Counted from the first letter of the stretch, positions 46,848-55,335 are shown. The stretch: DNA of 61,805 nucleotides from Streptomyces acidicola (GCF_009377235.1 NZ_VMNX01000021.1:1-61805); one strand, 5' to 3'. Notes: a model not told the origin generated them from the letters alone. A program made the numbers and translations.

Positions 46848-47432
46848 CTAGGTCCGCCCCACCGTTCCGCCCAGGCTCACGTTCCAGCGGCCGGAGCGGC
46901 CGGTGACGGTGACCGTCGACAGGGGGCGGACGTCGAGGTTCCAGTAGGTCGCCGGCGGGGCCTTGAGCGCGTAGACGATCGCGGCCCGGACGACCGAGGG
47001 TTCGGCCACGGCGACGACACCGCCGCCGTCGTCGACGGGCCGCGTGTCGAGCCAGCCGCCGACGCGGCTGATGAACGCGTGCAGGGACTCCCCGCCGTGC
47101 GGGGTCGCCCGCGGATCGGCGAGCCACGCGTCGACCGCCTCCGGCTCCCGGGCCATCGCCTCGCCCAGCGTGAAACCGCGCCACCGGCCCATGCCGCAGT
47201 CCCGCAGCGCGGGCTGGGCCAGCGGCGCGTAGCCGAGGGCATCACCGGTGGCCCGGCTGCGCCGCGTGGGCGAGCAGTAGCGCAGCTCGGCCGCCGCCAG
47301 CGGCAGGAGCTCGTGGGCGGCGCGCTGCACCTCGTTCCAGCCCGCCTGGTCCAGCGGCCGGTCGTCCTCGAAGCGCTCCGCGAGCAGCGCGGCGCTGCGC
47401 GCGGCGGCGACGAACGTGACCCGAAGATGCAT
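46848..47432 (-). CDS. Degenerate histidine phosphatase-like protein
   Basis: 194 aa, ATG 47432. Overall plan matches the histidine phosphatase superfamily: FEDDRPLDQAGWNEVQRAAHELLPLA, then RYCSPTRRSRATGDALG, GRWRGFTLGEAMAREPEAVDAWLADP and HGGESLHAFISRVGGWLD. But the N-terminal catalytic RHG motif is replaced by AARSAA, and the second catalytic His segment reads VVAVAEPSVVRAAIVYAL with Glu-Pro where His is expected. So it is probably not a phosphatase; it may bind a ligand or act as a regulator. Codon use is normal, so it is not a pseudogene. Confidence 0.8.
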   Translation of the reverse strand: MHLRVTFVAAARSAALLAERFEDDRPLDQAGWNEVQRAAHELLPLAAAELRYCSPTRRSRATGDALGYAPLAQPALRDCGMGRWRGFTLGEAMAREPEAVDAWLADPRATPHGGESLHAFISRVGGWLDTRPVDDGGGVVAVAEPSVVRAAIVYALKAPPATYWNLDVRPLSTVTVTGRSGRWNVSLGGTVGRT

Positions 47433-47535
47433 GGGGCGATCGTGGAACGCGACGCTGCGCGGGTCAATGGGTGCCGCTCACCATGACCCAGGGTGCCCCG
47501 GCGCTCACGGAGCCCCGTCGGCATCCCTGCGCATG

Positions 47536-49008
47536 TCAGCTGTGCGCTGTAGTCCCCTCCTGCGCCACCCTCAGCCTCCGCACCCCCTCGGCGATCTCCC
47601 CCACTCCCGCGACGCCCGCGAAGCTCAACCGAACGTGCGCCGCCGGGGGCTCGGCACTGAAGTAGGGCCTCCCGGCAATGACCGCGACGCCGGCCCGGAG
47701 GGCCGCGGTGACCAGGGCGGACTCTCCCCCAGAGCCGAAAGCCTGGGAGGTGCCCCCAGTGCCGTCGGGCAGGCGGAGCCACAGGTGGTAGCCGCCGGAG
47801 GGGATGTGCGGCAGCGAGTACGCGGGGAGTTCCAGACGCAGGGCGGACGTCATCGCGTCCCGGCGGCGCCTCAGCTCCGCCGACACCGCCCTCAGATGCC
47901 GCAGCCACGCCGGGGAACCCACGAGTTCCAGGGCCGCCTCCTGGAGGGGGCGCGGCACGAAGAAGGTGTCGACGACCTGGATGGCGCGCAGCCGCTCCAG
48001 CACGGGACCACGGGCCGCGAGGGCGCCCACCCGGAAGCTGGGCGAGGTCGCCTTGGTGAGCGAGCACACGTGGACGACCACACCGTCGGGGTCCTCCGCC
48101 GCCAGAGGACGTGGCAGCGGCCCCGCGTCCTCGTGCACGAGCCGCCGTACGAAGTCGTCCTCGACCACGAACGCGCCCGCCTCGCGCGCGATCCGCAGCA
48201 CCTCTCCCCGCCGCTCGGCCGAGAGCAGGGCACCCGTCGGGTTCTGGAACAGCGGCTGGCAGACGAACACCCGCGCACCGGTCGCCCGGAACGCGTCCGC
48301 GAGCAGCGCCGGCTTCACTCCGTCCGCGTCCACAGGGACGGGGACGGGCCGCAGCCCGGCCGCCCGCGCGATCGCCAGCATGCCGGGGTACGTGGGCGAC
48401 TCGACGAGCACCGGGGCGCCCGGCGGCGCGAGGGCGCGCAGCGCGGTGGTCAGCGCGGACTGGCCGCCTGCCGTGACGAGCACCTCGGCCGCGGTGACGG
48501 CGCCCCCGATGCTCCGCGCGAACCACTCCCGCAGCTCGGGGACCCCCTCCACGGGCGGCCGTGCCCACACTCCGGGGCGGCGCCCCGCCCGCGACAGGGC
48601 CGCGCCCATCGCCTGCTCGGGCTGCAACGAGGGGTGCAGATAGCCGCTGTTGAACTCGATCACGCCCGGTGGCGGGGCCGCGAGCGAGACCAGTACCCCG
48701 GAGGCGTCCACGGTCCGCGGTACGAGGTCGGCGGCGCCGTCCGCGCTCAGCGCGACCTCCTGCCAGGAGGTGTCCCCGGCGGGAGCGGGGGCCGTACGGG
48801 ACTCGGCGCGGAAGGCACCCGCGCCGGGCCGCGTGACCACCAGCCCCTCGGCCGCCAGTTGCGCCAAGGCACGCGAGACGGTCACCGGGCTGACCCGGAA
48901 ACGTTCGACCAGCGCACGACTCGACGGCAGCTTTCCACCGTGAGAGTAGCGGTCGAGCTCCTGTCGCAGCTGGTTCACCAGCTCACCGACGCTGCTACGC
49001 TCATACAT
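47536..49008 (-). CDS. MocR/PdxR family PLP-dependent regulator
   Basis: 490 aa. Residues about 1-75 are a GntR winged helix (SVGELVNQLRQELDRYSHGGKLPSSRALVERFRVSPVTVSRAL). The rest is a fold-type I aminotransferase domain with NSGYLHPSLQPEQ, VTAGGQSALTTALRAL, NPTGALLS and the PLP lysine in VVHVCSLTKATSPSFRVGAL. Such proteins sense PLP or amino compounds and often control adjacent transporter or vitamin B6 genes. Near residue 420 the insert GTGGTSQAFGSGGES is encoded by a copy of the CTCCCCCAC palindrome family. The ATG overlaps by two bases the start of the divergent EamA transporter gene, its likely target. Confidence 0.92.
   Translation of the reverse strand: MYERSSVGELVNQLRQELDRYSHGGKLPSSRALVERFRVSPVTVSRALAQLAAEGLVVTRPGAGAFRAESRTAPAPAGDTSWQEVALSADGAADLVPRTVDASGVLVSLAAPPPGVIEFNSGYLHPSLQPEQAMGAALSRAGRRPGVWARPPVEGVPELREWFARSIGGAVTAAEVLVTAGGQSALTTALRALAPPGAPVLVESPTYPGMLAIARAAGLRPVPVPVDADGVKPALLADAFRATGARVFVCQPLFQNPTGALLSAERRGEVLRIAREAGAFVVEDDFVRRLVHEDAGPLPRPLAAEDPDGVVVHVCSLTKATSPSFRVGALAARGPVLERLRAIQVVDTFFVPRPLQEAALELVGSPAWLRHLRAVSAELRRRRDAMTSALRLELPAYSLPHIPSGGYHLWLRLPDGTGGTSQAFGSGGESALVTAALRAGVAVIAGRPYFSAEPPAAHVRLSFAGVAGVGEIAEGVRRLRVAQEGTTAHS
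47721..47760. repeat. CTCCCCCAC family copy F inside MocR gene
   Basis: ACTCTCCCCCAGAGCCGAAA followed by GCCTGGGAGGTGCCCCCAGT is a copy of the palindrome family within the MocR coding sequence, inserted in frame in a surface loop before the last third of the aminotransferase domain. Confidence 0.75.
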
Positions 49009-49978
49009 GAGAGCTCACGATAGCGCTACTGCCCCCACCCCGATAGCGGTCAGCACTCCACTCGGGAGTGCCCCAAGGGAGAGCCCCGGTGCCGTCGGCA
49101 TCCTCATGGCGGCCCTCGGTGTCATCGCCTTCTCCCTCACCTTCCCCGCCACCGCATGGGGCCTGGAGGGCTTCGGCCCGTGGTCGCTGGTGGCCGTGCG
49201 CACCGTCCTCGCCGCCGTGCTCGCGGGCGGCTGTCTGCTGGCGGTGGGGGTGCCCCCGCGCGAGCGAAGCCGAGCGTGGGGGAGGGTCCCGCTGCCCGGT
49301 CGCCGGCACTGGGCGGGACTGGCGGTCGTCGCCGCCGGAGTCGTCCTGGGCTTCCCGCTCCTGAGCACCCTCGCCCTGCGGACGTCGACCACCGCGCACG
49401 CGGCCGTCGTCGTCGGCCTCCTCCCACTGACGACCGCGCTGTTCTCCGCCCTGCGCATGGGCACCCGCCCCTCCCGGACCTTCTGGGCGGCGGCCCTCGC
49501 GGGCGCTGCCGCGGTGGTCGCGTTCACCGTGACGCAGAGCGGCGGGGCTCTCACAGCGGCCGATCTGTACCTGTTCGGAGCACTGCTGGTGTGCGCGGCC
49601 GGCTACACCGAGGGAGGCAGGCTGGCCCGGGAGATGCCCGGCTGGCAGGTGATCGGCTGGGCGCTGGTCCTGTGTCTGCCGCTCACCGTGCCGGGTGCGC
49701 TGGTGGCGCTGTCGTACGAGCCGGTCCAGCTGACCGCGCACAGCGTCACCGGGCTGCTGTGGGTCGCCGCGGGCTCCCAGTTCCTCGGTCTGGTGGTCTG
49801 GTACCGGGGCATGGCCGCGATCGGCATCCCGAAAGCGAGCCAGTTGCAGCTGGCACAGCCTCTGCTCACACTGGTGTGGTCGGTGCTGCTGCTGGGTGAG
49901 CAGCTCACTCCCGCGGCGCCCGTGACGGCAGCGGCCGTCCTGGTCTGCATCGCGGTCACGCAGCGAGCACGTGGCTGA
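49007..49978 (+). CDS. EamA/DMT family transporter
   Basis: 323 aa with about ten helices in two EamA halves (about 28-160 and 175-320; FSLTFPATAWGLEGFGPWSLVAVRTVLAA and YTEGGRLAREMPGW to LGLVVWYRGMAAIGIPKASQLQLAQPLL). Members export amino acids or other metabolites. ATG 49007 overlaps the divergent MocR start, and TACGCT lies at the -10 position, so the transcript is probably leaderless. Between TM2 and TM3 the loop GVPPRERSRAWGRVP is encoded by a copy of the CTCCCCCAC palindrome family, still in frame. The MocR protein is its likely regulator. Confidence 0.88.
   Translation: MRAHDSATAPTPIAVSTPLGSAPRESPGAVGILMAALGVIAFSLTFPATAWGLEGFGPWSLVAVRTVLAAVLAGGCLLAVGVPPRERSRAWGRVPLPGRRHWAGLAVVAAGVVLGFPLLSTLALRTSTTAHAAVVVGLLPLTTALFSALRMGTRPSRTFWAAALAGAAAVVAFTVTQSGGALTAADLYLFGALLVCAAGYTEGGRLAREMPGWQVIGWALVLCLPLTVPGALVALSYEPVQLTAHSVTGLLWVAAGSQFLGLVVWYRGMAAIGIPKASQLQLAQPLLTLVWSVLLLGEQLTPAAPVTAAAVLVCIAVTQRARG
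49018..49047. promoter_or_regulatory. Direct repeats in MocR/EamA start region
   Basis: CGATAGC occurs at 49018-49024 and 49041-49047, 23 bases apart, about two helical turns. It lies over the MocR promoter region (TATCGT at the -10 position). MocR proteins typically bind direct repeats. Confidence 0.55.
49243..49287. repeat. CTCCCCCAC family copy G inside EamA gene
   Basis: GGTGGGGGTGCCCCCGCGCG followed by AGCGAAGCCGAGCGTGGGGG is a copy of the palindrome family within the EamA coding sequence, read in frame as a hydrophilic loop. Confidence 0.85.
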
Positions 49979-50075
49979 ACCGCACGACCGCGGTGCCCGT
50001 GCCGGTCCCATCCGGTGCCATCCGCCATAGACTGCGAATACGGACCACTCCTGTGCGAACGAGGAGGCCCTCCAG

Positions 50076-50276
50076 ATGCGTGCAGACGTAGGCGACATCC
50101 TGCTCGTGCACGGCCGGATCGTCGGGCAGCACGACAGGACCGCGATGATCGTCGAAGTCCTGGGACCGAACGGCACTCCCCCGTTCCGGGTCCGTTTCGA
50201 GGACGACGGGCACGAGGCCCTGATGTCACCCGGACCGGACGCGGTCGTCCGCCACCGCGGGGAGCCCGCACACTAG
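50076..50276 (+). CDS. DUF1918 domain protein
   Basis: 66 aa, ATG 50076 with GAGGAGG upstream. The whole protein is one DUF1918 domain: MRADVGDILLVHGRIVGQ, then IVEVLGPNGTPPFRVRFEDDGHEALMSPGPDA. The fold is a small SH3-like barrel; the function of these short actinobacterial proteins is unknown. It stands alone between EamA and the GHL10-type gene. Confidence 0.9.
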   Translation: MRADVGDILLVHGRIVGQHDRTAMIVEVLGPNGTPPFRVRFEDDGHEALMSPGPDAVVRHRGEPAH

Positions 50277-50301
50277 CCCAGGCCTCCGCCCACCGGCCGT
50301 C

Positions 50302-50340
50302 GGCACCCGGCGCGCCGCCGAAGACGGTTGCCCGGGTGCC
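50302..50340. terminator. Hairpin between DUF1918 and GHL10 genes
   Basis: GGCACCCGG and CCGGGTGCC pair around a 21-base loop between convergent genes. Moderate stem, no U-tract. Confidence 0.4.
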
Positions 50341-50370
50341 AGTGAGGCGCGCCCACGGGGGCACGGCGCG

Positions 50371-51630
50371 TCAGCTCGGCGGATTCACCCGTCGCTTGTA
50401 GTGGTCGGCGACCACACGTGCCATCGCGCCGATCCTGTCCTCCCTGACCTCCTTGGCCGAGAAGAACACATGCCCGCGCACCTGCGGGTAGTCACGGGCG
50501 AAGGTGAGGTGCCGGGACAGTTCCCCGGGCTTCTGCCAGGCCGCGGGCTGTGCCGGGTCCCCGGCCTTGTACAGCGCCTCACCCACGTACAGCCGCGTTC
50601 CGCTGCCCTTGGCGACCTTCGCCCACCAGGGGAGCAGCTTGGCGTAGTCGGCGGCGGTGAAGCCGATGTTCCAGTACAGCTGCGGGCAGACGTAGTCGAT
50701 CCAGTGCTTGCGGACCCACTTACGGGTGTCCGCGTACAGGTCGTCGTACGTCTGCACCCCGGCCTTGGTGTCGGAGCCGAGCGGGTCGGTGGACGCGTTG
50801 CGCCACACGCCGAAGGGGCTGATGCCGAACTGGGTGCCGGGCCGGATCTGCTTGATCTTCGCCGCTGTCTCCCGCACCAGCTTGTCGATGTTGTCTCGCC
50901 GCCAGGCGGCCCGGTTCGGGAAGCCGCCGCCGTGCTCGTCGTACGCCGCCTTGTCGTCGAAGGTCTGGCCCGCGACCGGGTACGGGTAGAAGTAGTCGTC
51001 CCAGTGCACGGCGTCGATCGGGTACCGGCGCAGTGCGTCGAGCATGGCCTTCTGGACGAAGGCGCGCACTGCCGGGATGCCGGGGTTGTAGTAGAGCTTG
51101 CCGCCGTAGGCGACGACCCAGTCCGGGTGCTTGCGGGCGGGGTGCGAGGCGACGAGCTTCTTCGGGTCGTCGTGGGCCGCGACGCGGTACGGGTTGAACC
51201 AGCCGTGCAGTTCCAGCCCGCGCGCGTGGGCCTCCTTGACCGCCGTGCCCAGCGGGTCCCAGCCGGGGTCCTTGCCCTGGGTGCCGGTGAGGTACTGCGA
51301 CCAGGGCTCGTACGGGGACGGCCAGAGCGCGTCGGCCGCGGGGCGGACCTGGAAGATCACCGCGTTGAGGCGGCGCTTCACGGCGGTGTCGAGATGCGCG
51401 ATGAGTTCGGCGCGCTGCTGTTTGGCCGTCAGGCCGGGGCGGGAGGGCCAGTCACGGTTGGCCACGGACGCCACCCACATGCCGCGCAGCTCGGTGGCGG
51501 GCGCCCCGCGCCGGGCCTCGTCGCCGCTGTCGTCGTCCTTTCTCGTGACCCCCCAGGCGGCCGCGCCTCCGGCCGCGACCAGCCCGCCGAGCATCGCTCC
51601 GGAGAACAGCCGCCGCGACATCCGACTCAT
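50371..51630 (-). CDS. Exported GHL10-type glycoside hydrolase-like protein
   Basis: 419 aa from ATG 51630, seven bases after GGAGG; the ATG two codons earlier is too close to that site. A twin-Arg-like signal (SRRLFSGAMLGGLVAAGG) suggests Tat export. The domain is the GHL10 (DUF187) TIM barrel: LRGMWVASVANRDWPSRPGL, VIFQVRPAADALWPS, GLELHGWFNPYRVAA, HWDDYFYPYP with acidic residues and FGISPFGVWRN. Relatives are thought to act on cell-wall or other glycans; the substrate is unknown. It faces the 3-hydroxyacyl-CoA dehydrogenase gene. Confidence 0.88.
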   Translation of the reverse strand: MSRMSRRLFSGAMLGGLVAAGGAAAWGVTRKDDDSGDEARRGAPATELRGMWVASVANRDWPSRPGLTAKQQRAELIAHLDTAVKRRLNAVIFQVRPAADALWPSPYEPWSQYLTGTQGKDPGWDPLGTAVKEAHARGLELHGWFNPYRVAAHDDPKKLVASHPARKHPDWVVAYGGKLYYNPGIPAVRAFVQKAMLDALRRYPIDAVHWDDYFYPYPVAGQTFDDKAAYDEHGGGFPNRAAWRRDNIDKLVRETAAKIKQIRPGTQFGISPFGVWRNASTDPLGSDTKAGVQTYDDLYADTRKWVRKHWIDYVCPQLYWNIGFTAADYAKLLPWWAKVAKGSGTRLYVGEALYKAGDPAQPAAWQKPGELSRHLTFARDYPQVRGHVFFSAKEVREDRIGAMARVVADHYKRRVNPPS

Positions 51631-51845
51631 TCCCATGCCTCCCTGTGCTGTGTGGTTCCGCTCGCCTCCGGGGCGCCGGAGCCTGTGCCGGGACCGCGAC
51701 CGTACTCAGCGAGCCGTGTCCGAAAAGCCTGCCATGTTCCACCCGCAATACTGATCAGTAGCCGCCGAAGGTAACGTGCGGGTTTGGCACAAGCCCTGCT
51801 CCTCGGGTTTGCTGCGATGATCCGCATGCTGGCGAAAGGGACGAT

Positions 51846-52718
51846 GTGACCGACAGTTGGGTAGATATCGCACGAGTCGGAGTCGTGGGCTGCGGCCAGA
51901 TGGGTGCGGGCATCGCCGAGGTGTGCGCCCGCGCGGGACTGGACGTGAAGGTCGCCGAGACCACCGGCGAGGCCCTGGAGATCGGCCGAACCCGGCTGTT
52001 CAACTCCCTGTCCAAGGCTGCCGAGCGAGGCAAGATCACCGAGGAGGAGCTGGCGGCGACGCAGGCGCGGCTCGGCTTCACCACCGACCTCGGCGAGTTC
52101 GCGGACCGCGACCTGGTGATCGAGGCCGTCGTCGAGAACGAGCAGGTGAAGACCGAGATCTTCCAGGTGCTCGACCAGGTGGTGACCCGTCCGGACGCGA
52201 TCCTCGCCTCCAACACCTCGTCCATCCCGCTGGTGAGGCTGGCCGTCGCCACCTCCCGGCCGGATCAGGTCGTCGGCATCCACTTCTTCAACCCGGCACC
52301 CGTGCAGCAGCTGGTCGAGCTGATCCCCGCGCTCACCACCTCCGAGGGCACTCTGAGCCGGGCCCAGCTCTTCACCGAGAAGGTGCTGGGCAAGCACGCG
52401 ATCCGCGCCCAGGACCGGTCCGGCTTCGTGGTCAACGCGCTGCTGATCCCGTATCTGCTCTCCGCGATCCGGATGTTCGAGTCGGGCATCGCCAGCCGCG
52501 AGGACATCGACAACGGCATGGAGATGGGCTGCGCCCACCCGATGGGCCCGCTGAAGCTGTCCGACCTGATCGGCCTGGACACGGTGGCCTCGGTCGCCCA
52601 CTCGATGTACGAGGAGTACAAGGAGCCGCTGTACGCCGCTCCCCCGCTGCTCCAGCGCATGGTCGACGCGGGCCGGCTCGGCCGGAAGTCGGGGTCGGGC
52701 TTCTACACCTACGCGTGA
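51846..52718 (+). CDS. 3-hydroxybutyryl-CoA dehydrogenase
   Basis: 290 aa, GTG 51846 with AAAGGGACG upstream. NAD-binding motif VGVVGCGQMGAGIAEVCARAG at residues 11-31, catalytic His in VVGIHFFNPAPVQQLVEL, and the C-terminal dimer domain with DRSGFVVNALLIPYLLSAI. It oxidises or reduces 3-hydroxyacyl-CoA in butyrate or fatty-acid metabolism, or the related step of phenylacetate degradation. It stands alone before a strong terminator, so the pathway is not fixed by context. Confidence 0.93.
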   Translation: MTDSWVDIARVGVVGCGQMGAGIAEVCARAGLDVKVAETTGEALEIGRTRLFNSLSKAAERGKITEEELAATQARLGFTTDLGEFADRDLVIEAVVENEQVKTEIFQVLDQVVTRPDAILASNTSSIPLVRLAVATSRPDQVVGIHFFNPAPVQQLVELIPALTTSEGTLSRAQLFTEKVLGKHAIRAQDRSGFVVNALLIPYLLSAIRMFESGIASREDIDNGMEMGCAHPMGPLKLSDLIGLDTVASVAHSMYEEYKEPLYAAPPLLQRMVDAGRLGRKSGSGFYTYA

Positions 52719-52751
52719 TGACGCGTCAGCCTGATCTCCGGGCCAGATACC

Positions 52752-52790
52752 CGGCCTGACCTCTCGGCCTGACCTCTCGGCCTGATGTCA
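52752..52790. repeat. Three tandem 13-base units
   Basis: CGGCCTGACCTCT twice followed by CGGCCTGATGTCA, without gaps, between the dehydrogenase stop and its terminator. Probably a slippage product. Confidence 0.75.
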
Positions 52791-52829
52791 GGTCAACATG
52801 ATTACTTTCCGTAGAACTTGAGATCTCCG

Positions 52830-52862
52830 TGGGCCCGGCACCGAGAATAGGTGCCGGGCCCA
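52830..52862 (+). terminator. Terminator after 3-hydroxyacyl-CoA dehydrogenase
   Basis: TGGGCCCGGCACC and GGTGCCGGGCCCA form a perfect 13-bp stem with loop GAGAATA. Confidence 0.93.
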
Positions 52863-52993
52863 CCGATTTCACACACCGTGTGCGCGCCGGGCACGCATAT
52901 GCCCTTCGCACACGCTCCCCACGCGCCCACCAGGCGAGTTGACTGCTCGTGCGCGCGCAAGTGATGAGACGACTACAGAAAGGAGTGGAAGTC

Positions 52994-53251
52994 GTGGCCA
53001 CCGACCCCGAACATCCCGTGGTCCACGGTGAACTCGCAGAGTTACGCCGCCGCCTCGACGTGGCGCATGCCCGCGTGGAGGGAGGGATCACCCTGCTCAG
53101 TCACCAAACCGAGCAGACCGCCAAGGAGGTCGACGACCTGAGCGCACGGATCGTCGCCCTGGAGCACACCCGCTGGCCGCTGCCCACGGTGGCGGCGCTC
53201 ACGGCCACGGGCGCGCTCGTCGTGACGATCTGGCAGGCTGTCGGCCGCTGA
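52994..53251 (+). CDS. Small coiled-coil, C-terminally anchored membrane protein
   Basis: 85 aa from GTG 52994, eight bases after AAAGGAG; the frame is open 15 codons further upstream without a better site. Residues about 9-57 look like a coiled coil (VHGELAELRRRLDVAHARVEGGITLLSHQTEQTAKEVDDLSARIVALEH) and residues about 60-82 form one hydrophobic helix near the C-terminus. It resembles no family I can name. The shape suggests a tail-anchored oligomer. It is convergent with the Nudix gene. Confidence 0.75.
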   Translation: MATDPEHPVVHGELAELRRRLDVAHARVEGGITLLSHQTEQTAKEVDDLSARIVALEHTRWPLPTVAALTATGALVVTIWQAVGR

Positions 53252-53272
53252 CTCGCCGGACGCCGTGGGGGA

Positions 53273-53818
53273 TCAGGGCAAGGCGTCCTGTCCGAGCCTC
53301 AGGTGATGCAGGAGGAGCAGCGCGGCCGCCATGTTGGCGGCCGGGACCTCGCCGCGGGCGACCATGTCGGGAACGAGCTTGAGGGGAACCCACTCCCGGC
53401 GGTCGGACTCGAAGTCGTCCACGGGGTGGCCGACATAGGTGCCCTCGTCGGCCCAGTAGATGTGGTGCCGGGCGTCGGTGAGCCCGTTGGAGGGCTCGAC
53501 GCTCATCAGGTGACGCAGAGGTCCCGGCCGCCAGCCGGTCTCCTCCTCCAGTTCGCGGGCCGCGGCCTCGGCGATGTCCTCGCCGTCCTCGACCACACCC
53601 GCGGCGAGCTCCCATCCCCAGCTGTCGGTGATGAAGCGGTGCCGCCACAGCAGCAGCACCTCGCTCGCCTCGTTCACCACCGTCGCCACGGCCACGGGCC
53701 GCAGCCGGATCAGGAAGTGATCGAGGTGCCGCCCGTCAGGCAGCTCCACATCTGCGAGATTGACGCTGAACCAGCGATTTTCATAGACAGTTTGTTCGTT
53801 CTGTTTCGTCCACTGCAC
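53273..53818 (-). CDS. Nudix hydrolase
   Basis: 181 aa from GTG 53818 (AAGGTGG upstream). The Nudix box is complete: GVVEDGEDIAEAAARELEEETGW near residues 76-98, with the metal-binding Glu cluster. N-terminal KQNEQTVYENRWFSVNLADVELPDG matches ADP-ribose-pyrophosphatase-like Nudix proteins, which cleave nucleoside diphosphate derivatives; the true substrate is unknown. A long frame upstream is a shadow crossing the TPR regulator gene. It lies 176 bases downstream of that gene with nothing notable between. Confidence 0.9.
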   Translation of the reverse strand: MQWTKQNEQTVYENRWFSVNLADVELPDGRHLDHFLIRLRPVAVATVVNEASEVLLLWRHRFITDSWGWELAAGVVEDGEDIAEAAARELEEETGWRPGPLRHLMSVEPSNGLTDARHHIYWADEGTYVGHPVDDFESDRREWVPLKLVPDMVARGEVPAANMAAALLLLHHLRLGQDALP

Positions 53819-53994
53819 GGTTCTGCCACCTTCCGCCGAGTAAGTGGCAATATCGCAGCAGGAGAAGCCTGACAGCAGGCGTACGGTGAGCGCATGGCGG
53901 CCTGCTCGCGGCACAGCGGAGCGCGCGCCGTGTTCGCGTACGTTCCGGGCTCGGACGCGCCGAGGGCTCGGTCTTCCTCGGCACGGCCTCCACG

Positions 53995-55335
53995 CTAGAG
54001 CGGTACGCGCAGTGCCCCGTCGATGAGTTCGGCGGCCTCGGCCGTGCCCGCGCGGCCGCTGCGCGCCAGGTGCTCGCGCACCGCCCGCAGTCTGTCGCGC
54101 AGCCGCTGTGACTCCATCCCTCTCGCCGTCTCGGCCATTTCGACGGCGGTCGCGACCGCCTTGTCGGCGTTGCCCTGTCGCAGCTCGATCTGGCTGAGCA
54201 TGGCGAGCCGGTGGACGCGCCCCCGGTCGTGCGCCGGCGTGCCCACCGCGGCGGTGGCATGCTCGGCGGCGGCCGTCAGGTCGCCGAGGCTGAGCAGGGC
54301 CTCCGCCACCTGCACGTTGACCAGGCCGGGCTGGACATAGCCGGTCTCGGCCGGCTCGTACCCGCGCCGGATGCGCTCGGCGGCCTGCTCGGCACGCCGG
54401 ATGCAGGACAGCGCGCTCGTGCCGTCGCCGAGGTGCGCGTACGCCTTGGCCTGCATCGCGTACAGGTCCGAGGCGAGCGCCGGTGTGATGTGCTTGCCCG
54501 CGGCGCGCAGCGCGGCCTCCGCGAAGGCGACCGCCTGCCGGTACTCCTTCATGAACAGCGCCTGGTTCACGAGCAGCGCTATCACATACGCGCCGAGCCC
54601 CCGGTCCCCGCTGGCCTTCGCGAGCCGCAGCGCCTGGTGGAAGTAGCGCTGGGCGAGTCCATGGGCGTCGGAGTCGTATGCGCAGATACCCGCGACGGCC
54701 ACCAACCCGCCCGTGGCACGGTGGAGTTGACGCCCCGTGGCATCGGTGTAGCTGCCCCGCAACAGCGGCGCGGCCTCGGCGTTGAGGAAGCCGACGATAC
54801 GAGTACGCGTCGCGATGCCGCCCGCCTTGCGGTACATCTGCTCGTAGTGGGTGCGGGCCGCGCGCAGCATCTCGATGTCGGCCATGCTGACCTGCTGCCG
54901 GCCGCCGCGCGAGACGTCCACGTCCTCGGGCGGGTTCTCCCACTCCCACACAGGCATCACAGCGGGGGTTCCGGTGACGGCCGGGGCGCCGAGGATGTGC
55001 GGGCGCTGCTGTTCGTCGGAGCGCCACAGCGCGGTGGCACGCTCCACGAAGCCGGAGAGCGACGAACTGTGGGAACTGACCGGCTCTCCGGGGATGCCGA
55101 GGCCGATGTCGTCGAGGGTGACGGTGCGGTGCAGCCGGGCGGCGAGCACCTCGCAGATCAGGTCGGGCACCTGTCCGCGCGGGCGCTGGCCCTTCAACCA
55201 CCGTGCCACCGCGGTGTGTTCGTACCTGAGTGCGAGACCGCGTGCCCGCCCTGCCTGGTTCACGTGTGCGGCGAGGCCCGCGTGGGAGACCCCGGCCTCG
55301 TCGAGGATCGAGTCGAGCAGCGTGTTGGGCTGCAT
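53995..55335 (-). CDS. TPR-containing regulator (NsdA-like)
   Basis: 446 aa, ATG 55335 after GGAGGG. Residues about 1-75 look like a non-classical DNA-binding or recognition region (LLDSILDEAGVSHAGLAAHVNQAGRARG to YEHTAVARWLKGQRPRG) shared by Streptomyces regulators of the NsdA group. From about 145 to the end the protein is helical with repeated TPR-like segments (FHQALRLAKASGDRG, AYAHLGDGTSALSCIRRAEQAAERI, LSLGDLTAAAEHATAAVG). NsdA-type proteins repress development and antibiotic production, but this paralogue's role is not known. It stands near pheST with a long upstream region. Confidence 0.82.
   Translation of the reverse strand: MQPNTLLDSILDEAGVSHAGLAAHVNQAGRARGLALRYEHTAVARWLKGQRPRGQVPDLICEVLAARLHRTVTLDDIGLGIPGEPVSSHSSSLSGFVERATALWRSDEQQRPHILGAPAVTGTPAVMPVWEWENPPEDVDVSRGGRQQVSMADIEMLRAARTHYEQMYRKAGGIATRTRIVGFLNAEAAPLLRGSYTDATGRQLHRATGGLVAVAGICAYDSDAHGLAQRYFHQALRLAKASGDRGLGAYVIALLVNQALFMKEYRQAVAFAEAALRAAGKHITPALASDLYAMQAKAYAHLGDGTSALSCIRRAEQAAERIRRGYEPAETGYVQPGLVNVQVAEALLSLGDLTAAAEHATAAVGTPAHDRGRVHRLAMLSQIELRQGNADKAVATAVEMAETARGMESQRLRDRLRAVREHLARSGRAGTAEAAELIDGALRVPL

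Noticed and set aside
53273..55201. A 642-residue protein ending in the Nudix domain
   Set aside because: The upstream part is an out-of-frame shadow of the TPR regulator gene; the Nudix gene has its own GTG and ribosome site at 53818.
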